Assembly (NCBI GenBank): GCA_020201015.1
Contig: JAIVHN010000179.1
Location: 1 to 23,598, forward strand
Reading direction: 5' to 3'
From: Spirochaeta sp.
GTDB taxonomy: Bacteria > Spirochaetota > Spirochaetia > DSM-27196 > SLAA01
Length of the DNA stretch: 23,598 bases
The translations under genes and the position numbers were made by a program. Below the pieces are notes generated by a model that made no database searches, had not been told where the DNA came from, and was given only the letters and a program-made list of their open reading frames with translations. Positions 1-7,362 of the stretch are shown here, piece by piece (within the stretch, counting starts at the first letter, position 1; each line of letters starts with the position of its first letter).

Positions 1-854
1 GGACTGCTGCCGACGGATCTGTAAACGAAGGGGCATATACCGGTCGCCTCAGTGTTGTGTACCTCAAAGGAAATGTGGGCGCTGCAGTCAGCGACACCCC
101 GGTGCTGCTTGATATGAGCCCGCCGGAAGTAGATATTCGTCTTTCGCCGCTTCCCTTCTCGCCGGACGGAGACGGGTTCAACGACACCCTCAACATTCTG
201 GTACGCGTTGACGATCCAAGTAGCGTAAAGTCCTGGTCGGCCGAGATTCTTGACCCGGCGGGGAACCGTTTCCTCAGCCTACCTCAAGCACGTTTCCGCA
301 ATGGAAGCTTCAGCTGGGACGGCAAGTCCTCAACCGGCGAGTTGGTGCAGTCGGCGAGCGACTATACATTGGTGGTCGTCGCAGCGGACCAGCTGGGCAA
401 TGCTGGACGCAGCGAGTCTGTGTTCCCCACCGATATTCTAGTTCTGCGTGACGGCGACCGCCTGCGCATTAGTATATCGAGCATTTACTTCCGCCCCTTC
501 ACCGCAGATTATCTTGGAGTCGAGGCCGATGTACGCGAGCGCAACATTGCCACGCTAAATCGCCTTGCCGAAATACTGCAGCGCTATCCCAACCACAAAA
601 TTGAGCTGGAAGGGCATGCGGCACGCTTGCTTTGGAATCAACCCGGACGTTGGGAACTTGAGGAGCAGAACACCCTTCTGCCGCTTTCCCACCTGCGGGC
701 CGAGGCAGTCGAAATGGGCTTGGTACAACGGGGAATCGCCTCGGCACGAATGACTACTTTGGGCAAGGGTGGCTACGAACCAATCGTAGAGCACAGTGAC
801 GCCCTGAACCGCTGGAAAAACCGACGCGTGGAGTTCTACTTGCTGGACAACTAA
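1..854 (+). CDS. OmpA-like outer-membrane/peptidoglycan-associated protein with FlgD-type Ig domain (5' truncated)
   Basis: The reading frame is open from the left edge (first full codon at base 3) to TAA at 852-854, so the true start lies outside the window. The visible part has an Ig-like segment around bases 120-450 with the motif FSPDGDGFNDTL, typical of FlgD-Ig/gliding-type envelope modules. It is followed by an OmpA C-terminal domain (about 460-850) with IELEGH, LSHLRAEAV and a terminal NRRVEFYL. The family anchors the outer membrane to peptidoglycan. The usual GHTD motif here reads GHAA (bases 612-623), so the Asp that contacts diaminopimelate is missing while the LSxxR arginine remains. 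The loop between the two is about ten residues longer than in enterobacterial OmpA. This style resembles spirochaetal OmpA proteins, from memory. The role in the cell is inferred from the family only. Confidence 0.8.
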   Translation, partial: TAADGSVNEGAYTGRLSVVYLKGNVGAAVSDTPVLLDMSPPEVDIRLSPLPFSPDGDGFNDTLNILVRVDDPSSVKSWSAEILDPAGNRFLSLPQARFRNGSFSWDGKSSTGELVQSASDYTLVVVAADQLGNAGRSESVFPTDILVLRDGDRLRISISSIYFRPFTADYLGVEADVRERNIATLNRLAEILQRYPNHKIELEGHAARLLWNQPGRWELEEQNTLLPLSHLRAEAVEMGLVQRGIASARMTTLGKGGYEPIVEHSDALNRWKNRRVEFYLLDN

Positions 855-870
855 CGGAGCGTGATAACCC

Positions 871-901
871 ACAGCGCGCGCTTGAGAACAGCGCGCGCTG
901 T
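871..901. terminator. GC-rich hairpin between convergent genes
   Basis: ACAGCGCGCG at 871-880 pairs perfectly with CGCGCGCTGT at 892-901 around an 11-base loop. It lies between the OmpA-like gene and the convergent M50 protease gene, and its right arm touches the protease stop codon. Neither strand has a clear T-run after the stem. It may still act as a bidirectional transcription stop or mRNA 3' end protector. Confidence 0.5.
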
Positions 902-1989
902 TACGGGGCACGTTTGCCGGAGAGAGCGGAGCGAATAGAGACATACTCACCAACGTTCTCGGTAGTGAGTAGGCCAAAAAGCTCGCCCCGAAAAAGGACC
1001 GGCATCGACCGTTGGCCACCGGCTTGCATCTGTGCAAAGGCGCTGTCGAGCGTCTGTCCGGCATCGACCGTTACTACATCGCTCACCATGGCCCGCTCAA
1101 CTGCCGCGTCACTGCCTAACTCACCAAGTGCCTTGGTGAGGCCTTCACGCGTCAGCATCCCTACCAAGCGGCCGTCATCTACTACCGGGAAATCTAACTG
1201 AGAGCCAGCAAGCAGCAGCCGGGTTGCATCACTTAAAAGATCCTGCGGTGAGAGCGAATGAAACTCGGTTACCGTAGCCTCTCTCACCATGGTGCCGGAA
1301 AAGAAGGTGCGCATCTGCGCCATGTGTGACTCCTGGCCCGCCCCTATCCAGACAAAAACAGCAATGAGCACCAAGAAGGGGTTTCCTATGAAGCCAAGAA
1401 ACCCGAGCACCAGAGCCATACCTTGGCCAACGGTTGCTGCAAGCGAGGTAGCCTGCGCATAACTCATGCGCAGAGCGAGTACCGCCCGCAGAATTCTGCC
1501 TCCATCCATAGGAAAAGCTGGCAGCAGGTTAAAGAGCACTAACGCAATATTCACGGTGAGAAGCCGCATAAGGAAGCTTCCCCGCACAAGAGTCTCAGTA
1601 TCCGGTGTGCGGAATCCAGTCGTCACGCTAAGCAGGACAAAGATCAACGCCGCAATAACAACGTTTACCGCCGGGCCAGCTGCAGCTACCACCAGTTCTT
1701 GGCGGGGGTCGTCCGGCATACGCTCTAAGCGAGCAAGCCCACCTATAGGAAGCAAGGTGATGTCGCGCGTGCGAATACCGTAACGGGCGGCGGTAAGCGC
1801 ATGCCCGAACTCATGGAGTACTACACAGGCAAACAACGCAAGGATAAAAACGACCGACTGCGCAATTACTGCCGCTGGAGCACCTCGAGAGGTTTCAACG
1901 AATGCGACCCAGACAAGCAGCAGGAAGAAGGTTATGTGTACCTTTACGTCTATTGAGCGAAACGAAAAAAGAGGAAATGACCATTGCAT
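901..1989 (-). CDS. Site-2 protease family (M50) intramembrane zinc metalloprotease with tandem CBS domains
   Basis: A 362-residue integral membrane protease. Counting from the ATG at 1989, the zinc motif HEFGH is at residues 59-63 and the third ligand lies in LLPAFPMDGGRI (Asp about 162), the standard SpoIVFB/Rip3-type arrangement. About six hydrophobic segments fill residues 15-215. Two CBS domains follow (about 234-290 and 300-350) and probably bind an adenine nucleotide and gate activity. These enzymes cleave membrane-embedded proteins, often anti-sigma factors; the substrate is not visible. A TTG at 2016 would add nine residues. I prefer 1989 because MQWSFPLF... matches the usual family N-terminus, but the ribosome site is weak either way. 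The gene follows the histidine phosphatase gene at about 40 bp and is probably cotranscribed with it. Confidence 0.9.
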   Translation of the reverse strand: MQWSFPLFSFRSIDVKVHITFFLLLVWVAFVETSRGAPAAVIAQSVVFILALFACVVLHEFGHALTAARYGIRTRDITLLPIGGLARLERMPDDPRQELVVAAAGPAVNVVIAALIFVLLSVTTGFRTPDTETLVRGSFLMRLLTVNIALVLFNLLPAFPMDGGRILRAVLALRMSYAQATSLAATVGQGMALVLGFLGFIGNPFLVLIAVFVWIGAGQESHMAQMRTFFSGTMVREATVTEFHSLSPQDLLSDATRLLLAGSQLDFPVVDDGRLVGMLTREGLTKALGELGSDAAVERAMVSDVVTVDAGQTLDSAFAQMQAGGQRSMPVLFRGELFGLLTTENVGEYVSIRSALSGKRAP

Positions 1990-2029
1990 GGCTACAAAAT
2001 AGTTCCACCCGAGCAAATTGGAAAGAGAA

Positions 2030-2707
2030 TTATGCGCTTACTTTTCCATGCAGATAGTCTTCGCGGTTTGCATGCGCAACCATAACAACCCCATTCGAAC
2101 GCACCTCAAACCGAGTCGACGCACAGTTTCCAAGTTGAAAGCGTCCTGTCTGGATTTGATCTAAGCTCATGCCCAGCGCAATGCCGGTCAGATAGGCCGA
2201 GAACATTCGGTGGGTGACCACCAACACGCGTGACTCCCTCCCGATCTCTGAGTATGCCCGCGGAAGCAAGAAATCCTGCCAAAGGCCCTGCGCGCGCCGG
2301 TACAGCTCTCCCTTACTCTCGTTGAGATACCCCAAATTCCAGGCCATCTCGTTGTCAAACTCGGTGCCGAAGCTGAACCCTGGATACATCGCCCTAAGCT
2401 CCGTTCCGCTTGCCGCGGGAGCAGAACCTACCCCGCGAAACTCAAGCACTCGCGGGTCAACCATCGGTAGTGCGTCGATACACCGCTTCACCCTTTGAGT
2501 CGTTTCTAGTGCCCGTCGTGCCGGACTGCTTAGAATCATGTCGATGTACTCGCACGACAGCGCTTTCCCGGCAAGGTCCGCCTGCCGGCGTCCAAGACGG
2601 GTCAAGGTGGAGTCTTGCGGGCCGGTATCAACCTCGCGTTCGTCCTGTACCCCGGCTAACAAGCGGTTCGTTGTACTCTGCCCATGCCGTAAAAGAATGA
2701 GTTCCAT
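2030..2707 (-). CDS. Histidine phosphatase (phosphoglycerate-mutase-like) superfamily protein
   Basis: 225 residues. The N-terminal LLRHGQSTTNR holds the phospho-accepting histidine (His8) with Arg7. SSPARRALETTQ (residues 61-70) supplies the second arginine, and VVTHRMF holds the second catalytic histidine (His166). This is the branch-1 histidine phosphatase layout. Substrates in this superfamily range from sugar phosphates to phosphoproteins and cannot be told from sequence alone. A TAA stop sits about 40 bp before the M50 protease start, so the two form a likely operon. The ATG at 2707 is supported by AGGA eight bases upstream. The gene is divergent from the metal-transport operon, with an 80-bp shared control region. 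Confidence 0.87.
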   Translation of the reverse strand: MELILLRHGQSTTNRLLAGVQDEREVDTGPQDSTLTRLGRRQADLAGKALSCEYIDMILSSPARRALETTQRVKRCIDALPMVDPRVLEFRGVGSAPAASGTELRAMYPGFSFGTEFDNEMAWNLGYLNESKGELYRRAQGLWQDFLLPRAYSEIGRESRVLVVTHRMFSAYLTGIALGMSLDQIQTGRFQLGNCASTRFEVRSNGVVMVAHANREDYLHGKVSA

Positions 2708-2728
2708 GCTGTTAATCCTGAAAGAAAG

Positions 2729-2743
2729 TGTTACGAATTATCA
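2729..2743. promoter_or_regulatory. Possible Fur/Zur-type operator
   Basis: TGTTACGAATTATCA resembles the 7-1-7 Fur/Zur box (TGATAATnATTATCA or TCGTAATnATTACGA): one half, ATTATCA, is perfect and the other is degenerate. It overlaps the -35 region of the candidate promoter of the metal ABC operon. A related GTGTTA(C/T)GA element occurs at 2729-2737 and 2749-2757, 20 bp apart. The call is inference from context and a partial motif match. Confidence 0.3.
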
Positions 2744-2758
2744 ATTACGTGTTATGAT
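2731..2758 (+). promoter_or_regulatory. Candidate sigma70-type promoter of the metal ABC operon
   Basis: TTACGA (2731-2736), a 16-bp spacer and TATGAT (2753-2758). The -10 matches five of six consensus bases and the -35 is weak. The predicted start site is near 2765, leaving a short leader that holds GGAG (2779-2782) before the GTG start at 2788. Confidence 0.4.
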
Positions 2759-2787
2759 ATCGGCAGTCCGCCGTTTTTGGAGCCGCC

Positions 2788-3543
2788 GTGTCACACAGTA
2801 TCGCCCCTATTATCCAGTTAGACAAGGTTGCAGTACGCATAGATGGCAACCAGATTCTTACTAACATTAACCTCAATATTCACCCAGGTGAGCTCGTCAT
2901 GATCAGCGGCAACAATGGGGCCGGAAAGTCTACTTTAATCAAGTTGATCCTGGGTCTCATGCAAGCAACCGACGGCCACATTTTTGTAACGGGGTTGCGG
3001 GTGGGCTCGAGCGCCTGGAGACGAGTCCGCCGGGATATAGGTTATGTGCATCAGACTGCTGTCGACGTTGAGTTTCCTATTACCGCCGCAGAGGTCGTAG
3101 AGATCGGGCTGGCTGGGCGTCACGCTAGCCGCAAAAGAAAGACCGAGTCGGTCGCCGCTGCAATGGTGACTACCGGGTGCAGACACCTGAGTAGCGCCGT
3201 ATACGCACGACTCTCCGGGGGTGAGAAACAAAGGGTATCAATAGCCCGCTGTCTGGTACAGAACCCAAGCATTCTGCTGCTAGATGAACCAACTGCATCA
3301 CTTGACCCAAAAGGCAAGAATGAGTTCTTAGCCATGATTGAGCACCTCCACACATCCCGAGGAATAACGGTAGTCCTTGTAAGCCACGACGCCGCGCAGT
3401 TCACACGGGCTGGCTGGCGGCAGCTGGTAATGTCTCAGGGGCAACTTGTCTCTCAGGGCCAGCCCAACAACAACATAGCTACCGACAACAATCTCAAGGG
3501 CTCCAACCTCCAGTACGTGGGCCACCTGGCAGCCGCCCGATGA
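2788..3543 (+). CDS. znuC: Zinc/manganese-type ABC transporter ATP-binding protein
   Basis: 251-residue ABC ATPase with every motif in place: Walker A GNNGAGKST (residues 41-49), Q-loop Gln90, signature LSGGEKQRV (142-150), Walker B ILLLDEP (162-168) and the switch histidine in VSHD (His200). The fold and the partners place it in the ZnuC/TroB/MntB group, which powers uptake of zinc or manganese at the inner membrane. Start is GTG, backed by GGAG five bases upstream. The stop overlaps the permease start (ATGA at 3540-3543), indicating translational coupling. The last 35 residues are polar and not part of the conserved ATPase. Whether the metal is Zn or Mn cannot be read from this subunit. Confidence 0.9.
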   Translation: MSHSIAPIIQLDKVAVRIDGNQILTNINLNIHPGELVMISGNNGAGKSTLIKLILGLMQATDGHIFVTGLRVGSSAWRRVRRDIGYVHQTAVDVEFPITAAEVVEIGLAGRHASRKRKTESVAAAMVTTGCRHLSSAVYARLSGGEKQRVSIARCLVQNPSILLLDEPTASLDPKGKNEFLAMIEHLHTSRGITVVLVSHDAAQFTRAGWRQLVMSQGQLVSQGQPNNNIATDNNLKGSNLQYVGHLAAAR

Positions 3544-4367
3544 ACTTCGCAGATATTCTGGCGCTACTCCAGTACCCGCCAATTATGCGGGGGGCCTTGG
3601 TGCTTCTGGCGGCTGGAACATTTTTCCCACTCATTGGTGTATTCGTTATTCGCCTTAACCTCATTACCCTGCGCTTTGCCGTCATGCACAGCGCGCTTTT
3701 GGGTGCAGCCATCGCCCTGGCCGCCGGGCTCAGCCCGCTGCCAGTAATGATCGGCGTCAATGTGCTGCTCATCCTCGGCATTGCGGTGTTTGGAAAGAAA
3801 GTTGGCCCGAATCTGGGACACATAACCACCTTCTTCATGGTACTGACCATTGGGCTGGCTTTCGCGGTGCTCTATCGCTTTAACGTTCCGGCCAACGAGT
3901 CCTTGGGCCTGCTGTGGGGCAATATTTTTGCTCTCACGCGCTTTGACGCCTTTGTCACGGTCGGCTTTGCGTTGCTCATTATGGTGCTGGTGGTGCTGTT
4001 GTTTCCCAAACTAACTGCGGTGCTGTACGACCGCGAGCTTGCCTTCACCGCAGGCGTTCCCTCCGGCCTTATCCACACCGGAATTCTGTTTGCCGTTGGA
4101 CTGACTATTACCCTCACCATGGGACTCATCGGCGCACTCCTCCTGGACGCAGTGCTCATACTCCCGGCCCTTATTGCCGGAGTAACCAGCCGCAGTCTAC
4201 GCGGCTTGTTCGTGCAGGCCATGGCTTCCGGTTTCCTCATTAGTGTTGTTGGTTTTGTTTTTGCAATTGGAATTGATATACCGGCCAGCTCCGGCGTCAC
4301 CATAGTTGGTGCGCTTATGCTCGGCTTGGTGAGTCTTGTTTCTCTCATCCAAAGGAGGCATGCATGA
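3540..4367 (+). CDS. znuB: Zinc/manganese-type ABC transporter permease (ZnuB/TroC family)
   Basis: 275 residues, almost entirely hydrophobic, with about eight membrane segments, as expected for an ABC-3 family metal permease. Recognisable family stretches are FAVMHSALLGAAIAL near residue 42 and MGLIGALLLDAVLILPALIAG near residue 195, the loop that contacts the ATPase. It forms the transmembrane channel for the ATPase encoded before it and receives metal from the binding protein encoded after it. Both ends overlap neighbours by four bases (ATGA), so the three genes are a tight translational unit. Confidence 0.9.
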   Translation: MNFADILALLQYPPIMRGALVLLAAGTFFPLIGVFVIRLNLITLRFAVMHSALLGAAIALAAGLSPLPVMIGVNVLLILGIAVFGKKVGPNLGHITTFFMVLTIGLAFAVLYRFNVPANESLGLLWGNIFALTRFDAFVTVGFALLIMVLVVLLFPKLTAVLYDRELAFTAGVPSGLIHTGILFAVGLTITLTMGLIGALLLDAVLILPALIAGVTSRSLRGLFVQAMASGFLISVVGFVFAIGIDIPASSGVTIVGALMLGLVSLVSLIQRRHA

Positions 4368-5257
4368 GAATAATGGATCGATGTAGAAGCCTGCGCGCGG
4401 GTGCCCTCGGCGTGGCGGCAATAATGATGGTGCTGCTGGTCCCGGCAGTCTGGGCCGGTGGCTCAGCCGAGTCCGCACCGGCTACTCCCGAGACTGCACC
4501 GGAGTCAACCGAAAGTGCTACCGAGGCAACCGAAAGCGCCCCGGACGCGCAGGCCCAAACCCTGCCGGGAGAGCAGATGGTGCTGGCAACAAACGCCTGG
4601 ACAGCCGCGTTTGCCCGAGTCGCTGGCGCACAGAACATAGAGTTGTTAGCCCCCTATGAGATGCGGCATCCTGCCGAGTACGAACTGCGCGCTACCGACT
4701 TACAACGTGTAGAACAGGCGGACTTGGTCGTCTATGCAGGGTACGAAGGCATGATAGATCGCTTGCAGAATGTGCTTGGCTCGGCTAACGTAAATTCAGT
4801 TCAGATCACTACCACCCACACGCCGCAGGTCATAACCGAGTCAGTTATGCGCATTGCCACACAGCTGGGCACCGAGGAGACCGCCCGCGCCAACCTGGCC
4901 GAGATCGAGGCCTTTTTCGAAGACTGGAGTGCGGAGCTTGCATCACATGGACTGCAGCAGGGTGCGGTAATTACCCATGCTTTCCAAGCTCAAATGCTGG
5001 GAGCCCTGGGCGTTGAGCCGGTGGGCCGCTACGGTCCCGGACCACTTGAAGCGCAGCAAATTGGCGCACTCTCAGGGGCTGGTGCGACGCTCATTATAGA
5101 CAACTGGCATAACGAGGTTGGTACACCCTTTCGCGAGACCTTGCCGGACGCCTTGTACGTGAGCTGGATCAACTTTCCCGGCCACGCCGGTACCCGCACC
5201 TTGCTTGACGTATTCTCCTACAACCGCGCCCAACTTAACAAAGAGCTGTCTGACTAG
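4364..5257 (+). CDS. Periplasmic metal-binding protein of the ZnuA/TroA (cluster A-I) type with low-complexity linker
   Basis: 297 residues. A signal peptide (about 1-31, ending VWA) is followed by GGSAES and an Ala/Glu/Ser/Thr/Pro-rich stretch to about residue 68. The binding domain follows: RHPAEYELRATDLQRVEQADLVVYAG matches the first metal-ligand region (His102), VITHAFQAQMLGALG gives His205, and IIDNWHN gives Asp246/His249. There is no lipobox cysteine after the signal peptide, so it is probably soluble or held by other means. The His-rich loop of classical ZnuA is absent. An excellent AAAGGAGG (4351-4358) precedes the ATG, suggesting higher translation than the two genes upstream, as expected for a binding protein. 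Function as the solute receptor of the adjacent ABC importer follows from context; metal specificity is open. Confidence 0.82.
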   Translation: MRIMDRCRSLRAGALGVAAIMMVLLVPAVWAGGSAESAPATPETAPESTESATEATESAPDAQAQTLPGEQMVLATNAWTAAFARVAGAQNIELLAPYEMRHPAEYELRATDLQRVEQADLVVYAGYEGMIDRLQNVLGSANVNSVQITTTHTPQVITESVMRIATQLGTEETARANLAEIEAFFEDWSAELASHGLQQGAVITHAFQAQMLGALGVEPVGRYGPGPLEAQQIGALSGAGATLIIDNWHNEVGTPFRETLPDALYVSWINFPGHAGTRTLLDVFSYNRAQLNKELSD

Positions 5258-5273
5258 ACTTAAACATTTTTTC

Positions 5274-5302
5274 TTGACTATATACAGGTTTTTCTATATT
5301 AT
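5274..5302 (+). promoter_or_regulatory. Strong sigma70-type promoter of the CoADR/rhodanese genes
   Basis: TTGACT (5274-5279), a 17-bp spacer and TATTAT (5297-5302): five of six consensus matches in each box. The surrounding region is strikingly AT-rich compared with the rest of the window. The start site predicted seven bases after the -10 box is 5309, exactly the A of the first ATG, so the transcript may be leaderless. Confidence 0.65.
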
Positions 5303-5308
5303 ACGGGA

Positions 5309-7015
5309 ATGCAGTCAATATTTGATCTTGGTCTACCCGGGATGGAGTTTAACGGCCCCCGGATTATAATTATCGGTGGAGTCGCGGCGGGCGCAACCGC
5401 TGCGGCTCGTGCTCGACGGCAGGACGAAACCGCGCGCATTACCCTTATCGAGCGTGGCTCGTATGTGTCGTTTGCCAACTGTGGGCTCCCCTACCGTATC
5501 AGCGGCGATATTAAAAAAAGAAGCAGCCTGGTCCTCCAGACCCCTGAAGGTTTTTTCTCACGATACAGGGTCGATGTCCGTCTCAATACGGAAGCTACGG
5601 CCATAGACCGCGAAGCCCGTGTCGTGAAACTCACCACAACCGAGGAGGACGGCACCGTAGAGCAGCATGAACTGCCCTACGACGCGCTGATCCTCGCGCA
5701 GGGCGGCTCTCCAATCATGCCACCAATGGAGGGTCTGGACGGCCCGCAGGTGTTCCGCATGTGGACCATACCGGATATGGACGGTGTGCATGAGCGCATA
5801 GAGCAGGCTTCACCCAAGTCGGCACTGGTTATCGGGGGTGGCTTCATTGGACTTGAGTCTGCCGAGGCGTTTATGAAGCGCGGCCTCAGCACGACGGTGG
5901 TTGAAGCCACACCAACACTTATGCCACCGGCCGATACCGAGTTTGGGCTGCGCATTGCCGAGAGCCTCCGTGCCTCCGGAGCCCAGATTATTACCGGCCT
6001 TACCGTCACAAAGCTTGGCTATGATAACGCGACCGGCCGCGGCACCGCGTACCTGAGCGACGGGCGTGAGATCTCGGCCGATATTGTTTTAGTCGCTGTC
6101 GGAGTACGGCCAAACACCGAAATAGCTCGGTCGGCCGGGCTGGAAATTGGGCCCAGTGGCGGTTTAGTTGTAGATGAGCAGCTCCGCACCGCAGACCCGG
6201 CCATTCTGGCTGCCGGAGATATGATAGAGGTGAGCCGGCGCGTTGACGGCCGTCGCGTGCGGGTACCACTTGCCGGGCCAGCCAACAGGCAAGGACGCAT
6301 TGCCGCAGTTAACGCACTTGGCGGTAGCTCCCGTTATGCCGGAGCACTTGGAAGTAGCGTATTTAAGGTTATGGAAGACACCTTTGCTATGACCGGCCTC
6401 AGCGAAAAGGCGGCATGTGATGCCGGCTTTGATACTGGCACCATGGTGGTGCATCGCGGCAGCCACGCTGGATACTTCCCGGGCGCGACAACTCTATCGT
6501 TGAAGTTAGTCTACAACAAAGCTGACCACCGCCTCCTTGGTGCACAAGCCTTCGGCGCGGAGGGTGTGGAAAAACGCATAGATGTTGCCGCAACCGCCCT
6601 GGCAGGAGGACTCAGCCTCGAAGATATCGCTGAGCTTGATCTAACCTATGCCCCGCCCTACTCAAGTGCCAACGACCCACTCAACATGGCGGCATTTGCG
6701 GCACTGAATGATCTGAGCGGCTACTCGCCGTCTCTACCGGCCAGTGAACTTGAAGCGGGGGCAACAGTGCTGGATGTACGGACCTATGGCGAGTCAAGCA
6801 ATGACCCGGTAGACAGTGCGGTGGTAATTCCCTTAGATGAACTACGCATGCGCATGGATGAGCTCCAGAAGGACGCGAGGATTGTCGTACTCTCACGTGA
6901 CGGCTACGAAGGGCACATTGCCACCCGACAGCTAAAACTCTCAGGATTCGAGAAGGCCGCCTATATCGCCGGTGGAATGCTCAGCCTGAAACATCACATT
7001 ACGAAACACGTTTAG
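5309..7015 (+). CDS. CoA-disulfide reductase-like FAD/NAD(P)H flavoprotein fused to a C-terminal rhodanese domain
   Basis: 568 residues. The N-terminal FAD fold IIIIGGVAAGATAAARARR (19-37) is followed by SFANCGLPY with the redox-active Cys58, the hallmark of CoA-disulfide and CoA/polysulfide reductases. A second dinucleotide fold VIGGGFIGLESAE lies at 174-186. LAAGDM (300-305) and YAPPYSSANDPLNM (447-460) belong to the dimerisation part. A rhodanese domain covers about 476-562, as in CoADR-RHD and Npsr enzymes, which reduce CoA disulfide, CoA persulfide or polysulfide. The rhodanese active loop reads VVLSRDGYEG, with Ser529 (codon TCA, 6893-6895) where the catalytic Cys should be, so this domain is probably not a sulfurtransferase. 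Start could be 5309 (possibly leaderless) or the ATG at 5342; neither has a Shine-Dalgarno sequence. An intact rhodanese gene follows after 16 bp. Confidence 0.9.
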   Translation: MQSIFDLGLPGMEFNGPRIIIIGGVAAGATAAARARRQDETARITLIERGSYVSFANCGLPYRISGDIKKRSSLVLQTPEGFFSRYRVDVRLNTEATAIDREARVVKLTTTEEDGTVEQHELPYDALILAQGGSPIMPPMEGLDGPQVFRMWTIPDMDGVHERIEQASPKSALVIGGGFIGLESAEAFMKRGLSTTVVEATPTLMPPADTEFGLRIAESLRASGAQIITGLTVTKLGYDNATGRGTAYLSDGREISADIVLVAVGVRPNTEIARSAGLEIGPSGGLVVDEQLRTADPAILAAGDMIEVSRRVDGRRVRVPLAGPANRQGRIAAVNALGGSSRYAGALGSSVFKVMEDTFAMTGLSEKAACDAGFDTGTMVVHRGSHAGYFPGATTLSLKLVYNKADHRLLGAQAFGAEGVEKRIDVAATALAGGLSLEDIAELDLTYAPPYSSANDPLNMAAFAALNDLSGYSPSLPASELEAGATVLDVRTYGESSNDPVDSAVVIPLDELRMRMDELQKDARIVVLSRDGYEGHIATRQLKLSGFEKAAYIAGGMLSLKHHITKHV

Positions 7016-7031
7016 TAACAAGGAGACACAC

Positions 7032-7310
7032 ATGGCTACCAATCCCATACTTGAGAAGATTCAGGCTGGCGCTGCAATTATTGATGTCCGCAGTACGGGT
7101 GAGTTCAGCGAGGGACATTACCCGAACGCAAAGAATCTTCCAGTTAACGTTCTCATGGTGAAAATGAAAGACATAGGCCCCAAGGATCAACCGGTAGTGT
7201 TGTACTGTGAGACCGGCTCACGTAGTGCTTACGCGGCTATGATTCTCAAGGCCTCAGGTTTCAAGGATGTTGTGAACGCCGGCGGGCTGGACGATATGCC
7301 ACAAGTTTGA
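7032..7310 (+). CDS. Single-domain rhodanese (PspE/GlpE-like)
   Basis: 92 residues forming one rhodanese domain: IIDVRSTGEFSEGHYPNAKNLP (CH2A-like region), then VVLYCETGSRSAYAA with the catalytic cysteine at Cys59 in a six-residue active loop. The fold ends with the usual GGLDDM. No signal peptide, so it should be cytoplasmic. AGGAG at 7021-7025 lies six bases before the ATG. It is 16 bp behind the CoADR-like gene and almost certainly cotranscribed. It could carry persulfide sulfur to or from that flavoenzyme, whose own fused rhodanese domain lacks the cysteine. The sulfur donor and acceptor are not known from sequence. Confidence 0.92.
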   Translation: MATNPILEKIQAGAAIIDVRSTGEFSEGHYPNAKNLPVNVLMVKMKDIGPKDQPVVLYCETGSRSAYAAMILKASGFKDVVNAGGLDDMPQV

Positions 7311-7362
7311 CCGGCACCCTGCACCCTTGTACAGCTCCGGCCAAAACTCTATATTCGAAGGC

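Noticed and set aside
5240..5273. Terminator after the metal-binding protein gene
   Set aside because: Only a four-base stem (GTCT/AGAC) precedes a TTTTTT stretch that is interrupted; the AT-rich run is better read as part of the next promoter region.
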